From: Anaerolineaceae bacterium
GTDB lineage: Bacteria; Chloroflexota; Anaerolineae; Anaerolineales; Anaerolineaceae
Direction of reading: 5' to 3'
NCBI GenBank assembly: GCA_003524305.1
Contig: DQHW01000018.1
Coordinates: 22,436-66,736 of the forward strand
Length of the DNA: 44,301 bases
This document shows, piece after piece, positions 41,080-44,301 of this stretch. The notes beneath the pieces are model-generated. The model had not been told where the DNA came from. It searched no databases and saw only the letters and a list, made by a program, of their open reading frames with translations. Within the stretch, counting starts at the first letter, position 1, and each line of letters opens with the position of its first letter. The position numbers and the translations under genes were made by a program.

Positions 41080-42000
41080 CTAGTTTTGATTGAGCAGAAT
41101 ATTATTGACAAAGGCTTCGGGGTCAAAAGGTGTTAAATCTTCGGGTTTTTCACCCAAACCAGCAAAATAGATGGGCAGATCAAGCTCCTGTTGGATGGCA
41201 AATGCCATTCCTCCGCGGGCAGAGGAATCCAACTTGGAGAGGATAACACCATTGACGTGGACGGCTTCCTGGAAGGCTTTCGCTTGATGCAGGGCATTTT
41301 GTCCGGTGGTGGCGTCTAAAACCAGCAGAACGGCGTGTGGGGCACCTGGCATAGCCTTGCCGACCACGCGGTGCACTTTCTTGAGTTCTTCCATCAGGTT
41401 ATAGCGGGTATGCAGACGGCCAGCAGTGTCAATCAGCACAATATCAAACTTGCGTGCAATCGCTGCTTGAACAGCATCATAAGCAACAGCGCCGGAATCA
41501 CTTTCGGGTTGACCTGCCACGACTTGCAGCCCAAGACGATCTGCCCAAACCTGGAGCTGATCAATAGCGGCAGCGCGGAAGGTATCTGCAGCGCCGAGAA
41601 GCACTTTTTTGCCTTGTTGGGTATAAAGTTTGCCAAGTTTGGCGGCTGTGGTGGTCTTGCCTGAGCCGTTGACCCCCACCAACAGAATCACTGCGGGTGA
41701 AATGCCATCCAGGGGAAGTTGTTCTGGGACTTTTAATAAAGAAAGCAGTTCATCGTGCAGCACCTGCTGTAATTCTGAACTTTTGGTTAAACCAAGCTCG
41801 GAGGTCTGAGTTTTAAGTTTTTTGACCAGGCGCATGGTGGTTTCGACACCCAAATCTGCTTGAATGAGCAATTCTTCCAACTCATCCCAGGTGTCTGCCT
41901 TGATCTCTGTGGCACCAAACATGGTGGCAATCCGTCCAAAAGTGGATTTGCGGGTGCGTTCGAGACCTTCTTTCCATTTAGAAAAAATGTTATCAGCCAT
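41080..42000 (-). CDS. ftsY: Signal recognition particle receptor FtsY
   Basis: SRP GTPase that docks ribosomes with nascent membrane proteins. 306 residues, with an N domain (~1-95) and a G domain. G1 is VGVNGSGKTTTAAKLG; then ADTFRAAAIDQL, DTAGRLHTRYNLMEEL and a G4-like SKLDSSARGG (usually TKLDGTAKGG). The acidic A domain of E. coli FtsY is absent, as in many bacteria. It lies between rlmN and prfB on one strand and is probably transcribed with them. Confidence 0.96.
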   Translation of the reverse strand: MADNIFSKWKEGLERTRKSTFGRIATMFGATEIKADTWDELEELLIQADLGVETTMRLVKKLKTQTSELGLTKSSELQQVLHDELLSLLKVPEQLPLDGISPAVILLVGVNGSGKTTTAAKLGKLYTQQGKKVLLGAADTFRAAAIDQLQVWADRLGLQVVAGQPESDSGAVAYDAVQAAIARKFDIVLIDTAGRLHTRYNLMEELKKVHRVVGKAMPGAPHAVLLVLDATTGQNALHQAKAFQEAVHVNGVILSKLDSSARGGMAFAIQQELDLPIYFAGLGEKPEDLTPFDPEAFVNNILLNQN

Positions 42001-42009
42001 AGCAAAAAA

Positions 42010-43074
42010 TTATATCATGTCCGTTTTCTCAGATTTTCGTTGATGCTGCGCAAGCTGCCCACAGCCAGCATGGATGTCTATGCCGCGGCGCAGGCGAATG
42101 GTGCAGGGAATGCCGTTATCTGTGAGAATGGCTTGAAAAGCCAGGGCGCGTTCGTGAGACGGGGTTTTGCCGCGATATTTTTTAGTGGGATTTAGCTGGA
42201 TAAGATTGACATGACAGATCATGCCTTTGAGTAATTTTACTAACTCGTAAGCATCTTTGTCCTGGTCATTAACCTCTGAAATGAGAGCCCATTCAAAAGT
42301 GAGTCTGCGGCGTGTATTGTTAATATATTCGCGGCAGGCCTGCATGAGTTCGTAGAGCGGATATTTGCGGTCAATGGGCAATAGAGAAGCTCGAAGTTCA
42401 TCATTGGCGGCGTGCAGACTGATGGCCAGGTTGACCTGGCGTTTTTCTTCAGCAAAGCGCAAAATCTCGGGAGCCAAACCGACGGTCGAGATGGTGATGC
42501 GGCGCGCGCCCAGGTTAAGACCCAGCGGGTCGTTGAGAAAGTCCACGGCGGCCATGACCGCCTCGTAGTTGTGAAAAGGTTCACCCATGCCCATGATGAC
42601 AATATTGGTGACGTTTTGACCCGTTTTTTTGAGTTCACGGGCGAAATGCATGACTTGTTCAACAATCTCCCCAGTGGAAAGATTGCGGGCAAACCCCATT
42701 TGACCTGTGGCGCAAAAGACGCAGCCCATGGCACAGCCAGCTTGAGAAGAAATGCAAAGGGTTTGCCGTTCATCGTAGTGCATCAAGACCGTCTCAATGG
42801 CTCTGCCATCGATGAGTCCAAACAGCATTTTTGCGGTTTCACCATCAGTGGAGAGCAAACTCTCAATGGGTTTCAGCCGATTAAAGTCCATTTTTTCGGA
42901 AAGCGTATGGCGCAGGTCTTTTGAAAGGGTGGTGACTTCTTCAATATCCTCGACGAGATCCACATAGAAAGCCTGAAAGAGCTGCTTGGCACGAAATTCA
43001 GGCAGCCCAAGGGTTTTGAGTTCCGACTTGAGTGAATCGAGGTCAAGGTCATAGAAGAAAGTTTTAGTGTTCAT
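42010..43074 (-). CDS. rlmN: 23S rRNA/tRNA adenine-C2 methyltransferase RlmN
   Basis: Radical-SAM enzyme that methylates A2503 of 23S rRNA and A37 of some tRNAs. 354 residues. The [4Fe-4S] motif is C114-x3-C118-x2-C121 (AGCAMGCVFCATGQMGF), followed by IVIMGMGEPFHNY and a C-terminal cysteine in IHAGCGQL that forms the methyl-transfer intermediate. The start overlaps the end of the NagD-like gene by 11 bases, and ftsY starts nine bases after its stop. Confidence 0.96.
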   Translation of the reverse strand: MNTKTFFYDLDLDSLKSELKTLGLPEFRAKQLFQAFYVDLVEDIEEVTTLSKDLRHTLSEKMDFNRLKPIESLLSTDGETAKMLFGLIDGRAIETVLMHYDERQTLCISSQAGCAMGCVFCATGQMGFARNLSTGEIVEQVMHFARELKKTGQNVTNIVIMGMGEPFHNYEAVMAAVDFLNDPLGLNLGARRITISTVGLAPEILRFAEEKRQVNLAISLHAANDELRASLLPIDRKYPLYELMQACREYINNTRRRLTFEWALISEVNDQDKDAYELVKLLKGMICHVNLIQLNPTKKYRGKTPSHERALAFQAILTDNGIPCTIRLRRGIDIHAGCGQLAQHQRKSEKTDMI

Positions 43075-43864
43075 CCATTGCCTTTAACAGGTCAGAAAGT
43101 TCGTTGATTACCAAATCAGGGTATGGCTGCCAGGCGTTTGCCTCATCTCGGGTGGAGATACCTGAAAGAACGAGAGCAGTTTTACATCTTGCCCGTTGAC
43201 CGCCGAGGATATCCGTTTCGAGGCGGTCGCCGACCACCAGGGTCTCTTGAGGCAACGTGCCGAGACGTTCGAGGGCAAAGTCAAAAAGGGTCGTGCCAGG
43301 CTTGCCAGCGATGATCGGTGTGATATCAGTTGCAGTTTCTAGGGCTGCAAGGATGGCGCCGGCACCGGGGATGATGCCTTCAGGAGTGGGGAAGGTGCGA
43401 TCAGGGTTGGTGAAGTAAAAAGGGATACCGCGGCGAATGAGCAAAGTTGCAGATTTCATCTTCCAAAAGTTAATGTCGCGATCCATGCTGCCGATCACGG
43501 CAAGACCGGGCTCTTCAGAATGATAAAAGCCAGCAGAATTCAGTGCAGTGGTCAGACCGATTTCGCCAAGAATGTAAACCGGTCCGCCCTGGGGAAAGCG
43601 TTTTTTTAGTAAGTATGCGACACCCATGGCAGAATTGATGACTTGTGCTTCTTCGAGGTGGACGCCAAAACCAGCTATTTTTTGCAAGTATTGTGCAGGT
43701 GTGCGTGTAGCATTATTAGTGGCCAGCAACACCTTCAGACCTGCGCGTTCAAAACCGGCAAAGGTGGATGGGAGGTCGCCAATGGGGGCATTTTCACGCC
43801 ATAAGACGCCATCCATGTCGAGGATCAGGGCTTTGATGGGTTGATCTTTGGAAAGATAGTACAT
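43064..43864 (-). CDS. HAD-IIA phosphatase (NagD / p-nitrophenyl phosphatase-like)
   Basis: 266 residues. Motif I LILDMDGVLWRENAPI, motif II LLATNNATRTPAQYL, motif III lysine in IIAGKPGTTLFDFAL, motif IV VVGDRLETDILGGQRA. A C2-type cap fills ~85-190. The family dephosphorylates nucleotides, phosphoglycolate and other small metabolites (metabolite repair is one proposed role). It sits between clpP and rlmN on the same strand, overlapping rlmN by 11 bases. Confidence 0.92.
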   Translation of the reverse strand: MYYLSKDQPIKALILDMDGVLWRENAPIGDLPSTFAGFERAGLKVLLATNNATRTPAQYLQKIAGFGVHLEEAQVINSAMGVAYLLKKRFPQGGPVYILGEIGLTTALNSAGFYHSEEPGLAVIGSMDRDINFWKMKSATLLIRRGIPFYFTNPDRTFPTPEGIIPGAGAILAALETATDITPIIAGKPGTTLFDFALERLGTLPQETLVVGDRLETDILGGQRARCKTALVLSGISTRDEANAWQPYPDLVINELSDLLKAMDEH

Positions 43865-43914
43865 GTAACCTCATAAAACAGACCGGACGGCTTGGCCACC
43901 CGGTCTGCAAGTGA

Positions 43915-44301
43915 TTATTTTTTCTCTTCGGGTTTGGGTGGTGCCAGAACCTGGTCCACGAGACCATAATCAACGGCTTGCTGCGCATCCATGTAGAAGT
44001 TGCGATCGGTATCGCGCTCAATGACTTCTTGAGTTTGACCGGTGCTATCCGAGAGGATGCCCATCAAACGGGCTTTGAGGCGCAAAATTTCGCGCGCTTG
44101 AATCTCGATATCGGATGCCTGACCCTCGGCGCCACCAAGCGGCTGGTGCATGTGGATGGTGGCATTCGGCAGGGCGTAGCGGCGGCCCTTCGTCCCCGCG
44201 GCCAGCAACACGGTCCCGAACGACGCGGTCACGCCGACGGCGGTCGTGCTGATCGGGTTGGTCACAATCCGCATCGTGTCGTAGATCGCCATGCCCGCGT
44301 A
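43915..44301 (-). CDS. clpP: ATP-dependent Clp protease proteolytic subunit (5' end cut off)
   Basis: The C-terminal ~128 residues are in the window; the frame is open through the right edge (Y-A-G before MAIYDTM). The catalytic serine lies in TASFGTVLLAAGTKG, the histidine in IHMHQPLGG and the aspartate in RDTDRNFYMDAQQA. The usual ASMGA is ASFGT here. It degrades unfolded or tagged proteins with ClpX or ClpC. The first ~45 codons present (44301 down to about 44160) are extremely GC-rich, unlike the rest of the gene, although the protein stays in frame and in family. Confidence 0.93.
   Translation of the reverse strand, partial: YAGMAIYDTMRIVTNPISTTAVGVTASFGTVLLAAGTKGRRYALPNATIHMHQPLGGAEGQASDIEIQAREILRLKARLMGILSDSTGQTQEVIERDTDRNFYMDAQQAVDYGLVDQVLAPPKPEEKK

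Noticed and set aside
42412..42924. 170-residue open frame on the plus strand
   Set aside because: Antisense of rlmN, which has its full radical-SAM motif.
1..44301. CRISPR array, insertion sequence, prophage or toxin-antitoxin locus
   Set aside because: No regularly spaced repeats, transposase, integrase or phage-like genes were seen on either strand.

Overview
The window looks like a chromosomal segment of a free-living bacterium, most likely an anaerobic or facultative member of the Chloroflexota (Anaerolineae type). This assignment is an inference from gene content and protein style: Smc/ScpA, a mycoredoxin-like glutaredoxin, a VKOR, a fused GlyA-GcvT, a sarcosine-oxidase-like Fe-S flavoprotein pair and a long Rel protein. 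No rRNA or tRNA gene is present to prove it. Base composition is moderate (low to mid 40s % GC by eye) over most of the window and rises toward the right end. The last ~140 bases are strikingly GC-rich.

Layout. 1-4.4 kb (minus strand): a cut-off LysN-like aminotransferase, then a serine hydroxymethyltransferase/aminomethyltransferase fusion with a structured, terminator-bearing 5' leader. 4.6-5.4 kb (minus): a monoacylglycerol-lipase-like hydrolase. 5.6-8.9 kb (plus): a polytopic membrane subtilase, an ECF sigma factor and an 81-residue single-span protein, probably one regulatory unit. 8.9-9.5 kb (minus): a mycoredoxin-like protein and an unknown helical protein. 9.5-14 kb (plus): fmt, panE-like, a GH13 glycosidase and an unknown membrane protein, tightly packed. 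14-16.6 kb (minus): mutS. 16.7-18.2 kb (plus): an aldo/keto reductase and an unknown protein. 18.3-24.7 kb: scpA (minus), then threonine synthase, rnc and smc (plus). 24.7-28.7 kb (minus): a parvulin foldase, the rpsF-ssb-rpsR operon and tatC-tatA-tatB. 29-30.4 kb (plus): a MATE exporter. 30.4-34.8 kb (minus): an MFS transporter, a DUF1540-like acidic protein, VKOR and rel. 34.8-38.8 kb (minus): a HAD phosphatase, a DAO-family flavoenzyme and a multi-cluster Fe-S flavoprotein. 39-39.9 kb (plus): pfkA. 40-44.3 kb (minus): clpP (cut off), a NagD-like phosphatase, rlmN, ftsY and a frameshifted prfB.

Most genes are housekeeping: translation (fmt, prfB, rlmN, rpsF, rpsR), chromosome maintenance (smc, scpA, mutS, ssb), export (ftsY, Tat, parvulin) and central metabolism. 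Three places look most like undescribed biology. The first is the protease/sigma/small membrane protein trio at 5563-8855. The second is the GlyA-GcvT fusion with a leader that looks like a transcription attenuator but matches no riboswitch I recognise. The third is the four-cluster oxidoreductase pair, whose promoter sits in interleaved inverted repeats. Two genes (fmt and scpA) share an identical promoter-to-start geometry that predicts leaderless mRNAs. No CRISPR array, insertion sequence, prophage gene, tRNA or rRNA was seen, and no gene-free stretch exceeds 300 bases.
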